33,602 nucleotides of DNA from Nitrospinae bacterium RIFCSPLOWO2_12_FULL_45_22. GTDB lineage: Bacteria > 2-12-FULL-45-22. The stretch lies in assembly GCA_001803565.1 (NCBI GenBank), contig MHDQ01000011.1, positions 1 to 33,602 of the forward strand, in the 5' to 3' direction. Under the pieces are notes generated by a model, which saw nothing but the letters and a program-made list of their open reading frames with translations, was not told the origin of the DNA and searched no databases. Positions within the stretch are counted from its first letter, which is position 1. Every line of letters starts with the position of its first letter. The position numbers and the translations under genes are program-made. Positions 26,554 to 33,602 of this stretch are shown in pieces.

Positions 26554-26616
26554 ATGAAGATTAAGAAGGTAGTTAAAACTTCCAATGGCCTTTGTAAGTG
26601 CAAGAGCTCCTGTTAA
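26554..26616 (+). CDS. 20-residue Cys-rich peptide, candidate RiPP precursor
   Basis: Too short for the track. ATG 26554 is preceded by AGGAGGTGA (26539-26547), the full complement of the 16S 3' end, with six bases between. The product is MKIKKVVKTSNGLCKCKSSC: a basic, Lys-rich N-terminal half and a CxCxxxC end in the last seven residues. There is no signal peptide. It lies six bases after lpxD and about 520 bases before a radical SAM/SPASM gene whose N-terminus looks like a PqqD-type peptide-recognition domain. A leader-plus-core arrangement for thioether or similar crosslinking would fit. The Shine-Dalgarno is also lpxD coding sequence, so coincidence cannot be excluded. I do not recognise the family. 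Confidence 0.55.
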   Translation: MKIKKVVKTSNGLCKCKSSC

Positions 26617-26620
26617 CTTA

Positions 26621-26714
26621 GCCACAGAGGGCACAGAGAATAAATTTAGAGTGTTTCGCCACTAATGCTCCTCTTATTTTCTATCATCTCTGTGCTCTCT
26701 GGGTACTCTGTGGC
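26621..26714. repeat. Inverted repeat (GCCACAGAGGGCACAGAGAA type)
   Basis: GCCACAGAGGGCACAGAGA (26621-26639) pairs with TCTCTGTGCTCTCTGGGTACTCTGTGGC (26687-26714). It separates the 20-aa peptide from the Cys-rich gene and may fold into a hairpin in the transcript. Confidence 0.7.
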
Positions 26715-26761
26715 AAGAAATTAAAGGTATTTCTACAAAAGAATAATTAATAAAGTTTCCT

Positions 26762-27136
26762 ATGCGAGCGCAGAAAAAGCTGAGAAATTTGGTCTGCCAG
26801 AGATATTGCTTCTTTTTTAAACCTGATAGAAAAGAGGATTTGGCCTGTGAAGGCATTCTCTTCCTGGAAAAAGGTTTAGAGAAGGGGTTACTAAGCTGGG
26901 AACTCCTATCCGCCCTATATTATCCTATCCCATTCCTTCAAGAATACCCTTTTGACTCGATACTAAAGACAAGATTATGTCACTTATGTCCATTCTTACC
27001 GGATGGGTGTGATTTTAGAGATCAGACCTCATTGACCAGCGCCCCTCCTTGTGGTGGATATTTGATCCTACAAAATTTAATACAACTGGGTTTGCTTGAC
27101 CCCGCCCTACTTATGCTCATCAGGCCCACAGAGTAA
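26762..27136 (+). CDS. Cys-rich protein of unknown function paired with a radical SAM maturase
   Basis: 124 aa with seven Cys in two groups: CxxxC...C (residues 12, 16, 29 in LVCQRYCFFFKPDRKEDLACEG) and CxxC...C...C (73, 76, 83, 97 in RLCHLCPFLPDGCDFRD...PPCGGY). The spacing suggests an Fe-S or zinc site. There is no signal peptide. The stop TAA shares its last base with the ATG of the downstream radical SAM gene (TAATG), so the two are translationally coupled and probably work together. It could be an electron donor, a metal chaperone or a co-maturase. I do not recognise the family. No clear ribosome binding site is seen, and the start could lie elsewhere. Confidence 0.7.
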   Translation: MRAQKKLRNLVCQRYCFFFKPDRKEDLACEGILFLEKGLEKGLLSWELLSALYYPIPFLQEYPFDSILKTRLCHLCPFLPDGCDFRDQTSLTSAPPCGGYLILQNLIQLGLLDPALLMLIRPTE

Positions 27137-28284
27137 TGGATGGGTTTATCCGTATAGCAGATCATTGCACCCTGAAACAACTGGAAGATTTCTATCTGTA
27201 TGATATACGGGCGGATGATTTATACCAGTTGGATCAGGAAGCAGCAAAATTCTTACTACTTTGTGACGGGACTAAACGGCTTGCAGAATTAAAGGCCGAT
27301 CCCGAATTTATCAGATATTGTCTGGAAAATGGGTTAATAGAACTCCATCCTGCTCCTCAGCCTAAAACTATAAGAATTTCCCCATCGCCTAAGCCTTCAT
27401 TACGTTATCTAGAACTGCAACTAACCCATCGCTGTAATCTCCAGTGTCACCATTGCTATTTAGGAGAGTCTCGCCCTATAGATTTAGATTTTAGTTTAGC
27501 AGTGAATATTATGGAAGAATTTCAGACTATCCAGGGCCTACGGATTATCCTCTCTGGCGGTGAGCCGCTCCTCTATCCCCGTTTCCGGGAACTTAACGAA
27601 CTATTACCAGCTTATGCCTTCCGGAAAGTCCTCCTGAGTAATGCCACCCTACTAACACCTGAGCTGACCCGAAGTTTAAAGGTAGATGAAGTGCAGATAA
27701 GCTTAGATGGTCTGGAGAGAGGGCATGAAGCCCTCAGGGGTTACGGGACATATAGTCGCACTATGAGGGGGTTGCAAGCCGTCCGATCTGCCGGCCTAGA
27801 CCTTTCTGTAGCTACTATGCTCCATCTTTATAATCTGAATGAAATCCCAGCGCTAGCTAAAAAGTTAACTACCTATGGTATAAAAGAATGGGGTATTGAT
27901 TTGCCCGTTGTTAAGGGGAGATTAGAACATAGCAAAGACCTAGCCTTGTCGGCCGAACAAGCGGCCCCTTATCTTAAATATCGCTTTGGGGAGAGTTATC
28001 ATAGCGATGCCGGGGGATACGCTTGTGGATATCATCTTTGTACCATTATGCCCGATAGCCGTGTGTGCCAATGCGGTTTTTATATGGATCGAGCTGTAGG
28101 CCATATCGAGGAAGGGTTAGCGAATTGCTGGCAGCGCATTGACCATATATCCTCAGCAAACCTGGAGTGTAAAGATTGTTCCTTTTTACCGGAATGTCGG
28201 AGTGGATGTCGCTACCGGGCTCCTAGCCCCAGCGGTCCCGACCCTCTGATGTGTGCCTTTTTTGGGGTAAGGAGTGATATTTAG
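27136..28284 (+). CDS. Radical SAM/SPASM peptide-maturase-like protein with N-terminal PqqD/RRE-like region
   Basis: 382 aa. Residues 1-75 (YLYDIRADDLYQLDQEAAKFLLLCDGTKRLAEL) resemble PqqD-type RiPP recognition domains. The radical SAM cluster motif is THRCNLQCHHCYLGES (Cys100, Cys104, Cys107), then ILSGGEPLLYPRF and VQISLDGLERGHEALRG. The C-terminal SPASM region, with two auxiliary Fe-S clusters, is CGYHLCTIMPDSRVCQCGFY...CKDCSFLPECRSGCRYRAP...MC. PqqE, AlbA-type thioether synthases and anaerobic sulfatase maturases share this plan. The fused recognition domain favours a ribosomal peptide substrate, and the 20-aa Cys-rich ORF upstream is the obvious candidate. No transporter or protease is nearby. 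The gene ends four bases into the convergent neighbour. Confidence 0.85.
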   Translation: MDGFIRIADHCTLKQLEDFYLYDIRADDLYQLDQEAAKFLLLCDGTKRLAELKADPEFIRYCLENGLIELHPAPQPKTIRISPSPKPSLRYLELQLTHRCNLQCHHCYLGESRPIDLDFSLAVNIMEEFQTIQGLRIILSGGEPLLYPRFRELNELLPAYAFRKVLLSNATLLTPELTRSLKVDEVQISLDGLERGHEALRGYGTYSRTMRGLQAVRSAGLDLSVATMLHLYNLNEIPALAKKLTTYGIKEWGIDLPVVKGRLEHSKDLALSAEQAAPYLKYRFGESYHSDAGGYACGYHLCTIMPDSRVCQCGFYMDRAVGHIEEGLANCWQRIDHISSANLECKDCSFLPECRSGCRYRAPSPSGPDPLMCAFFGVRSDI

Positions 28285-29543
28285 CTAGCCATATTGTTTC
28301 GGTAAAGATTGCTCTCCAAGAGTAGGGACTTCAATACTCTTCGTCTGGCTGTCCTCCTCTGATTCTCTTTATACCGGGGATAAGATTTTTGATACTGCTC
28401 ATAGGCTTCTCTATCCATTATCTGGATCTCGAAGGGATAGTAAAAAGATATATAGCGGCTCATCCGGGACAGGGAACCTTTAATATTCTGGATAACCTTT
28501 TTGTGGTAAGAAATTAGCTCCCGATGGATGGGGGGAGCTGCATCTACTTTCTGCACTAAATCTTTATGCTGCTTTTCTAACTCCTGGAGGAGTTTGAACT
28601 GGGTCTGATACTCCGGATTTTCGATCTCTATCTTTTCGCGGCTGGTGAAATTCATAGCTCGATAGTCAACAGAATGCGGGTTATCATTCTTGCTCTTATC
28701 CACTATTACTACTCCTTCTTCTAGCAGGCGAAAATAACCCCCAAGTTGCTTCTTGTCCCCCCGCTTTAAGACTTTTTCTAGCTCATCTAAAGGCATTAAG
28801 GTATTCTTGGTCCTCCCCGGAATGCTATTAGGATAGGAGAGGATATTTTCCTTGACTAAAAAATTGACAATTTTTAGGGCATCCAGCTTGGATTTTGCTA
28901 TAAGCCTCACCCCCACTACATCGGTTATTTCGGTGACGATATTCTCTCTTTTATGCAGGAGCTTCACGATGATACTCTCTCGTTCCTTGATCCTCTTAAG
29001 GTCAAGGGCCACCAGGGGGATAATATCATTCCCCTTTTGCCCTAGGTACATCTGTCCGCCCTCATCATACTGGATATATCTTTTTATCTTGGCCAGGATC
29101 TTTTCTTGAATATGGTGGATGTATTTAAAGCGGATATCGTCTTCTAGATGATAAATGGTATGCATAACCCGCAATAGGGCACAAGCCCATTTCTGCTGTA
29201 AATTGCCATCTTTCCTACGCGGGGGAGAGGTAGCCATTTGTAATAGGGAATAGATATCTGTCTGGGGGGAGCGGATCTCTTCTGGAATTTCCAGTTCCTC
29301 GTCTTTTAACAAGTGGGTTTGGATGAATTCTATAGCCTCTGCCTTAATCCTATCAACCTTTGCTAGATCCTCTAACGAAATGCCGTATGAACAGAGGAAA
29401 TTTTCTATTGCTTCCCGGCTCCCTCCCTCTAACCGGAGCCTCTCTAAATCAATAGGTGATTCTCCTTTTAAGATAGGGCCAATGTTGCGTAAGAGCCGGT
29501 AGAGTTCGTGCTTAGTTACGGCTGGATATGCCTCTTTCTTCAT
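28281..29543 (-). CDS. RelA/SpoT-like nucleotidyltransferase-domain protein (TIGR04552/TIGR04562-like)
   Basis: 420 aa. The central and C-terminal parts show a RelA/SpoT synthetase-like pattern: TEITDVVGVRLIAKSKLDALKIVNFLVKENI (compare D(I/L)xGxR), SVDYRAMNFTS (position of GYR.xH) and YYPFEIQIMDREAYEQY (compare E(I/V)Q(I/L)R). The His of the GYRSLH motif and the usual basic residue after EIQ are changed, so pyrophosphate transfer is uncertain. No HD hydrolase or TGS domain. The N-terminal 150 residues are helical and unassigned. I associate it from memory with a conserved family of unknown role seen in deltaproteobacteria and relatives. AGGGTCAG precedes the ATG. It overlaps the convergent radical SAM gene by four bases, with no terminator between. 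Confidence 0.65.
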   Translation of the reverse strand: MKKEAYPAVTKHELYRLLRNIGPILKGESPIDLERLRLEGGSREAIENFLCSYGISLEDLAKVDRIKAEAIEFIQTHLLKDEELEIPEEIRSPQTDIYSLLQMATSPPRRKDGNLQQKWACALLRVMHTIYHLEDDIRFKYIHHIQEKILAKIKRYIQYDEGGQMYLGQKGNDIIPLVALDLKRIKERESIIVKLLHKRENIVTEITDVVGVRLIAKSKLDALKIVNFLVKENILSYPNSIPGRTKNTLMPLDELEKVLKRGDKKQLGGYFRLLEEGVVIVDKSKNDNPHSVDYRAMNFTSREKIEIENPEYQTQFKLLQELEKQHKDLVQKVDAAPPIHRELISYHKKVIQNIKGSLSRMSRYISFYYPFEIQIMDREAYEQYQKSYPRYKENQRRTARRRVLKSLLLESNLYRNNMAS

Positions 29544-29856
29544 AATCTGACCCTAGAACTTTTGAAATCAGAAAATATACGGAACTGCCGGCTAGAAAAA
29601 TTCACCATAAAATTTTATATTTTTGTTTATTAGCATATATACCACTCTATGTCAATAAACCCAGTAGATCATCTCGCAAAATACAAATTACAACCACAAA
29701 GTCACAAAGGTCACAAAGAGATAAAAAGTTTAGACTTTGTGTTCTTTGTGTCTTGGTGTCTTGGTGGTTAGTATGAGATTTTTTCTAGTATTGCTTTCCA
29801 AGCAGGGCCTATGATATGCTGATAATAAATTTCACGGACAGATAAAGGGTGACAGA
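29544..29856. repeat. Intergenic gap with ACCACAAAGTCACAAAGG inverted repeat
   Basis: Arms AACCACAAAGTCACAAAGGTCACAAAG (29692-29718) and CTTTGTGTTCTTTGTGTCTTGGTGTCTTGGTGGTT (29735-29769) form a long imperfect hairpin of the same family style as the one at 22240-22412. The stretch 29590-29645 is very AT-rich and probably holds the promoter of the leftward gene. GGGTGA near 29848 is the likely ribosome binding site of the next gene. Confidence 0.65.
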
Positions 29857-30321
29857 ATGATTATTTTATCCCAGGAAGAAGAAAATGAGCTTAGGCAAAT
29901 AGCCCTTTCTTATCAACTTATCCTGGAGATAAACGAATCCCTGCCTAATGGTACTCTGGCAAAGTTGTTTATTGATATGTCCAATAATGGCTATCGCTAT
30001 ATGGAGATGAGGCGCTTTATTGACCCGATGCAGTTTTATAGGCGCTACACCCAGGTGATTAGAGAGGAAGATATTTTCCGCTTTCTTCTTTATCATGAGA
30101 TTGGCCATAAGTTATATGATGATTGCCCCATCAGATTCTATTTAGAACATGGCCAGAAAGGAGATTTTGGCTGGCAGTGGCTGAGAAGGTTTCTGGAGAA
30201 CGAAAAGAAGGCCGATCTCTTTGCAGTAGAAAAGCTGTTTAATAAACTTTTAGCCGAAGATATTTGGACAGAGAATTTTTTGAAGGGCTTAAACCAGCTA
30301 GTAAAAAATACTAGAAACTAA
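29857..30321 (+). CDS. HEIGH-motif zinc metallopeptidase-like protein (ImmA/IrrE-like)
   Basis: 154 aa, cytoplasmic, no signal. The active-site helix FLLYHEIGHKLYDD carries HExxH (His80, Glu81, His84). A second helix, LENEKKADLFAVEKLF, offers Glu114 or Glu116 as third zinc ligand and the A-D-x-F-A pattern of ImmA/IrrE (DUF955) proteases. Those enzymes cleave repressors or act in stress regulation, but no HTH partner gene adjoins it. It converges, with a two-base gap, on the Rho-N-like/UVR pair. The substrate is unknown; another small gluzincin family is possible. Confidence 0.65.
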   Translation: MIILSQEEENELRQIALSYQLILEINESLPNGTLAKLFIDMSNNGYRYMEMRRFIDPMQFYRRYTQVIREEDIFRFLLYHEIGHKLYDDCPIRFYLEHGQKGDFGWQWLRRFLENEKKADLFAVEKLFNKLLAEDIWTENFLKGLNQLVKNTRN

Positions 30322-30323
30322 AA

Positions 30324-30638
30324 TTAAGAAGCTATTCTGGTAATACGTTTTAGCCTTTTGAGGGTTTTTCTTATCTCCTTGAGCCTGGTTCGTTCGCGGT
30401 TATTTATCACCTGATCCCTTTCGGCCTTTAACATCCTTATTTGCTTTTTAACCGTACTAATATCAATATCTAATTTGGCTTTTTGAGGTTTTTCTTGTTC
30501 TATTCCCTGGGCAGCCTTGATAGCTTCAATAAGCTGCTGCTTGGTCATCCCATGGACCCCCTCGAGATCAGGGATATTTAAGGCTATTTCCCTTAATTTA
30601 GTCACGGGTAGTTTGGTAATATCTTTTTTTTCAGCCAT
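30324..30638 (-). CDS. Small Rho N-terminal-domain (SAP-like) protein
   Basis: 104 aa. Residues 8-45 (LPVTKLREIALNIPDLEGVHGMTKQQLIEAIKAAQGI) match the helix-turn-helix-like Rho N-terminal fold. The remaining half is highly basic (KKQIRMLKAERDQVINNRERTRLKEIRKTLKRLKRITR) and should bind nucleic acid. It lacks the RNA-binding cold-shock fold and ATPase of Rho, so it is not a terminator factor itself. Similar stand-alone proteins are, from memory, common in deltaproteobacteria and allied phyla. A strong AGGAGGT lies across the stop of the upstream UVR gene, coupling the two. Confidence 0.7.
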   Translation of the reverse strand: MAEKKDITKLPVTKLREIALNIPDLEGVHGMTKQQLIEAIKAAQGIEQEKPQKAKLDIDISTVKKQIRMLKAERDQVINNRERTRLKEIRKTLKRLKRITRIAS

Positions 30639-30646
30639 TGTACCTC

Positions 30647-31432
30647 CTAGTTCGACCTTTCTTTCTGTCCCTTCAGCATATCCCTTAGCCGGGCAGCCTC
30701 TTCATAATTTTCTTGCCGGATAGCAATCTCAAGCTGCTCTTCTAAAGAAAGCTCGGTGGTTGAGAGCATGCTGGTATCATTTTCCCATTCCTTCCGTAAT
30801 TGTTTCTGCCATTGCTTTAGAAACCTAATCTGCTGGCATTTATTCACAAAATCTTCCCGGTTATACTCTTTATAAAAATTGATAATTTCCTCAATCCCTT
30901 GTTGGATAGCCCTTAATGTACTGGTATAATCCTTCCTTTCCAGTAAATGTAGTCCTATAGCCCTGGTTTTTTCCCCGATCATATAAGGGCGGTACTGCTC
31001 AAAATGGAACACTGCCAGCTTGCTAATAGAATATTTCTTTACCAAATCCATAATCATTAAAGTATGCTCTGCATCTTTTCTGGCCAGCTCAAACTCTTTC
31101 AGGGTAAAGAGACATATGCGACGGTGATAGTATTGTAATGACTCGCGGTAAAGATTAGCAATATCCTGCTCATTAAGCTTGATGTTACCTTCCGCCCCAA
31201 ATTTGATTTGCTGTTCCTGGGCTTTTGCGAGGTAGTAAGCTAAAAGGGATTCATTGCCCCCAGGCCTTTTGCCATCTGGCCTCCCGGTTGTCTCCATCTG
31301 ATAAACCCCTAGGTCAGTTCTCAACTGGATTCTCTCCTGGCAATCCTTGCCTATAATTTTCCTTACATTGTTAAGGAAGTCATCCGGGTCATAATCCCAG
31401 CCCTCAATGATACAAGAAAGGTCCTTCTCCAT
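30647..31432 (-). CDS. UVR-motif protein of unknown function (UvrB/UvrC motif family)
   Basis: 261 aa from ATG 31432, preceded by AAGGTGGTGA; the track's GTG at 31444 adds four residues. The body (IIEGWDYDPDD...ERIQLRTDLGVYQMETTGRPDGKRP...LYRESLQYYHRRICLFTLKEFELARKDAEHTL) is a conserved helical region that I recall from Planctomycetes, Verrucomicrobia and deltaproteobacteria, with no catalytic motif. The C-terminal UVR motif is LEEQLEIAIRQENYEEAARLRDMLKGQ, as in UvrB, UvrC, ClpC and McsA. It is transcribed divergently from uvrB, 176 bases away, and co-oriented with the Rho-N-like gene. A protein-protein role with UvrA/UvrC or with ClpC is possible. Confidence 0.75.
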   Translation of the reverse strand: MEKDLSCIIEGWDYDPDDFLNNVRKIIGKDCQERIQLRTDLGVYQMETTGRPDGKRPGGNESLLAYYLAKAQEQQIKFGAEGNIKLNEQDIANLYRESLQYYHRRICLFTLKEFELARKDAEHTLMIMDLVKKYSISKLAVFHFEQYRPYMIGEKTRAIGLHLLERKDYTSTLRAIQQGIEEIINFYKEYNREDFVNKCQQIRFLKQWQKQLRKEWENDTSMLSTTELSLEEQLEIAIRQENYEEAARLRDMLKGQKERSN

Positions 31433-31608
31433 AGCTATCACCACCTTATATCTACCCTATATCTCAGGCCTCTTCAAAAAGGCTATCTGGGAAGGGCGAT
31501 TGGAAAAATCTATTTTTATTATATATATTTTTTGATTGAGTTACAATCATTTTTTGCATGGCATTAATTAGGACACAGGTTTTCATAGATACATACAGAT
31601 AACTTATA

Positions 31609-33600
31609 ATGTTTAGATTAGCATCGTCTTTTAGACCTAAAGGGGATCAACCACAGGCCATTGAGAAGCTGCTTAGAGGGGTTCAGGATGGCCGTAAGCA
31701 TCAAGTCCTCCTGGGAGTCACGGGGTCGGGGAAGACTTTTACTATGGCTAATGTGATTGCCCGGGTAAACCGCCCCACCCTGGTCATAGCCCCTAATAAG
31801 ACCCTGGCTGCCCAACTCTATACCGAGTTCCGGGAGCTTTTCCCCACGAATGCAATAGAGTATTTTGTCAGCTACTATGACTATTATCAACCAGAGGCCT
31901 ATATTCCAAGAACGGATACTTATATAGATAAAGACGCCTCTATAAACGATCAGATAGATAAGATGAGACATTCAGCTACCCGCTCATTGCTGGAGAGAAG
32001 GGATGTAATAATTGTTGCCAGTGTTTCTTGTATATACGGTTTAGGTTCTCCTGTAGAATATCGGAACATGCTCTGTCTGTTCCAGGACCAGATGAGGATA
32101 TCGAGAGATTATGTTACCCGGAAACTGGTAGAGATCCAGTATGAGCGGAATGATCTGGACTTTCACCGGGGGACCTTCAGGGTACGAGGGGACATAGTAG
32201 ATATCTTTCCGGCATATGAGGCGGACAGGGCTATCAGGTTAGAGTTTATGGGCGATACTATTGAGAGGATCTCTGAGATAGAGCCTTTACGGGGTGAGGT
32301 AATAAGGCAGTTGAATAGAGTAAATATCTATCCCGGTAGCCATTATGTTACCAGTCAGGATAACTTATTGCGGGCGATAGCCGATATAGAGGAAGAGTTA
32401 GACGAGCGGCTGGCAGAATTTATTAAACAGAACAAGATATTAGAAGCACAGCGCCTGGAACAGCGTACCCGGTTTGATTTGGAGATGCTCAGGGAAATGG
32501 GAACTTGCCCGGGCATAGAGAACTATTCCCGGCATTTGGATGGCCGGATGCCTGGTGTGCCACCAGCCGTCCTACTGAACTATTTCCCTGAAGACTTTTT
32601 ACTCTTTATTGATGAGAGCCATGTAAGTGTCCCCCAGATTGGTGGCATGTATAATGGTGATCGCTCCCGGAAAGAGACCCTGGTAGAATACGGTTTTCGC
32701 CTCCCCTCTGCTTTGGACAATAGGCCCCTAAATTTTTTCGAGTTTGAGGCCTCGGTTAATCAGGTAATTTATGTCTCGGCTACCCCGGCCGAGTATGAGT
32801 TAGAAAAGGCCGCTGGTGCCCTAGTAGAGCAGATCATACGACCGACGGGATTGACTGATCCAGAAGTCCTGGTAAGACCCGCCAAAAAGCAGGTGGACGA
32901 TCTATTGCATGAGATCCGCCATCGCATAGACCAGGGAGAGCGGGTACTGGTAACTACTTTAACTAAACGGATGGCTGAAGAACTTACGGAATATTACCTG
33001 GAATTGGGGATAAAGACCAGGTATCTCCACTCGGATATAGAAACTTTAAAAAGGAGTGAGATTATCAGGGACTTAAGGCGAGGGATATTTGATGTCTTGA
33101 TAGGAATAAACCTGTTGCGCGAGGGGCTGGATATCCCTGAGGTCTCTCTGGTAGCCATTATGGATGCAGATAAAGAGGGATTTTTACGTTCCGAGAGGTC
33201 CCTTATCCAGACTATTGGCCGGGCTGCCCGCAATGTCCATGGCCAGGTCATCATGTACTGCGATGCGATGACCCAATCGTTAAAAAAGGCTATTGATGAG
33301 ACCAGCAGGAGACGAGAGACCCAGAAGAGATATAACGAAGAAAATAATATTACCCCAGAGACTATAGTAAAATCCATCCACGATCTACTGCAATCGGTAT
33401 ATGAGGCAGACTATGTTACTATTGCCTTAGCAGCGGAGGAAACAGAGGAGTATGTGCCGCTGAAGGATATACCCAAACTTATCAAACGCCTGAAAAAAGA
33501 GATGCGGCGAGAGGCCGCCCGCTATAATTTTGAAAAAGCAGCGCAATTACGGGATAGGATATTTCAGTTGGAGGCCAAAGAGTTGGAACTAAGGTTATAG
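31609..33600 (+). CDS. uvrB: UvrABC system protein B, excinuclease subunit
   Basis: Damage-recognition helicase of nucleotide excision repair. 663 aa, complete; TAG ends two bases before the window edge. Walker A GVTGSGKT (36-43), the beta-hairpin region [23 protein letters not shown] that clamps DNA, Walker B LLFIDESH, helicase motifs ISATPAE-like ([10 protein letters not shown]), [42 protein letters not shown] and QTIGRAARN. The C-terminal UVR motif, [32 protein letters not shown], binds UvrC. No clear Shine-Dalgarno precedes the ATG and no obvious LexA box is visible in the AT-rich 31445-31608 region. Confidence 0.97.
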   Translation: MFRLASSFRPKGDQPQAIEKLLRGVQDGRKHQVLLGVTGSGKTFTMANVIARVNRPTLVIAPNKTLAAQLYTEFRELFPTNAIEYFVSYYDYYQPEAYIPRTDTYIDKDASINDQIDKMRHSATRSLLERRDVIIVASVSCIYGLGSPVEYRNMLCLFQDQMRISRDYVTRKLVEIQYERNDLDFHRGTFRVRGDIVDIFPAYEADRAIRLEFMGDTIERISEIEPLRGEVIRQLNRVNIYPGSHYVTSQDNLLRAIADIEEELDERLAEFIKQNKILEAQRLEQRTRFDLEMLREMGTCPGIENYSRHLDGRMPGVPPAVLLNYFPEDFLLFIDESHVSVPQIGGMYNGDRSRKETLVEYGFRLPSALDNRPLNFFEFEASVNQVIYVSATPAEYELEKAAGALVEQIIRPTGLTDPEVLVRPAKKQVDDLLHEIRHRIDQGERVLVTTLTKRMAEELTEYYLELGIKTRYLHSDIETLKRSEIIRDLRRGIFDVLIGINLLREGLDIPEVSLVAIMDADKEGFLRSERSLIQTIGRAARNVHGQVIMYCDAMTQSLKKAIDETSRRRETQKRYNEENNITPETIVKSIHDLLQSVYEADYVTIALAAEETEEYVPLKDIPKLIKRLKKEMRREAARYNFEKAAQLRDRIFQLEAKELELRL

Positions 33601-33602
33601 AG

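Noticed and set aside
31500-31608. LexA box or clear promoter for uvrB
   Set aside because: The region is AT-rich with only a weak TACAAT and no palindromic operator that I can support.

Overview
The window looks like chromosomal DNA of a Gram-negative-type (diderm) bacterium. It encodes an LPS acyltransferase (LpxD), outer-membrane assembly proteins (BamA, Skp/OmpH), lipoprotein machinery (Lnt, LolC/E, LolD), and also a ClpC-type (rather than ClpB-type) AAA+ unfoldase. Intergenic spaces are short and full of nested palindromic repeats. That gene mix and repeat load suggest an uncultured candidate-phylum lineage such as Omnitrophota or Desantisbacteria. This placement is inference only, because no rRNA is present. 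No tRNA, rRNA or CRISPR array was seen.

Layout. (1) 1-3116: a membrane GT-C (GT39-like) glycosyltransferase running off the left edge on the minus strand, diverging from a small secreted or anchored protein that is homologous to the enzyme's C-terminal module. (2) 3281-8270, minus strand: a compact five-gene operon with two B12-binding radical SAM proteins, two GT2 glycosyltransferases and a DUF2304 membrane protein, probably for an envelope glycan or lipid. (3) 8320-12858: a scarred accessory segment. It holds a wrecked VapBC-like toxin-antitoxin pair, an IS1595-like transposase N-terminus fused in frame to glgB, a consensus sigma70 promoter, two REP/IS-end-like hairpins, malQ, and a sugar-kinase remnant. 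(4) 12989-22100, plus strand: lnt, prfB with the programmed +1 frameshift, lysS, lolC/E, lolD, clpC. (5) 22464-26547: bamA-skp-lpxD, the outer-membrane biogenesis block. (6) 26554-28284: a candidate RiPP locus with a 20-residue Cys-rich peptide, a Cys-rich 124-aa protein, and a radical SAM/SPASM protein with an N-terminal PqqD/RRE-like region. (7) 28281-33600: a RelA/SpoT-like synthetase-domain protein, an HEIGH zincin, a Rho-N-like small protein, a UVR-motif protein, and complete uvrB.

The most interesting candidate for an undescribed system is the small-peptide/radical-SAM locus next to lpxD. Next are the shared module between the GT-C enzyme and its divergent neighbour (about 42 of 99 residues identical without gaps, counted by hand), and the neighbour's apparent ATT start codon. 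Eight palindromic elements, some with clear terminal inverted repeats and one with 11-bp direct repeats, show extensive invasion by small non-autonomous elements.
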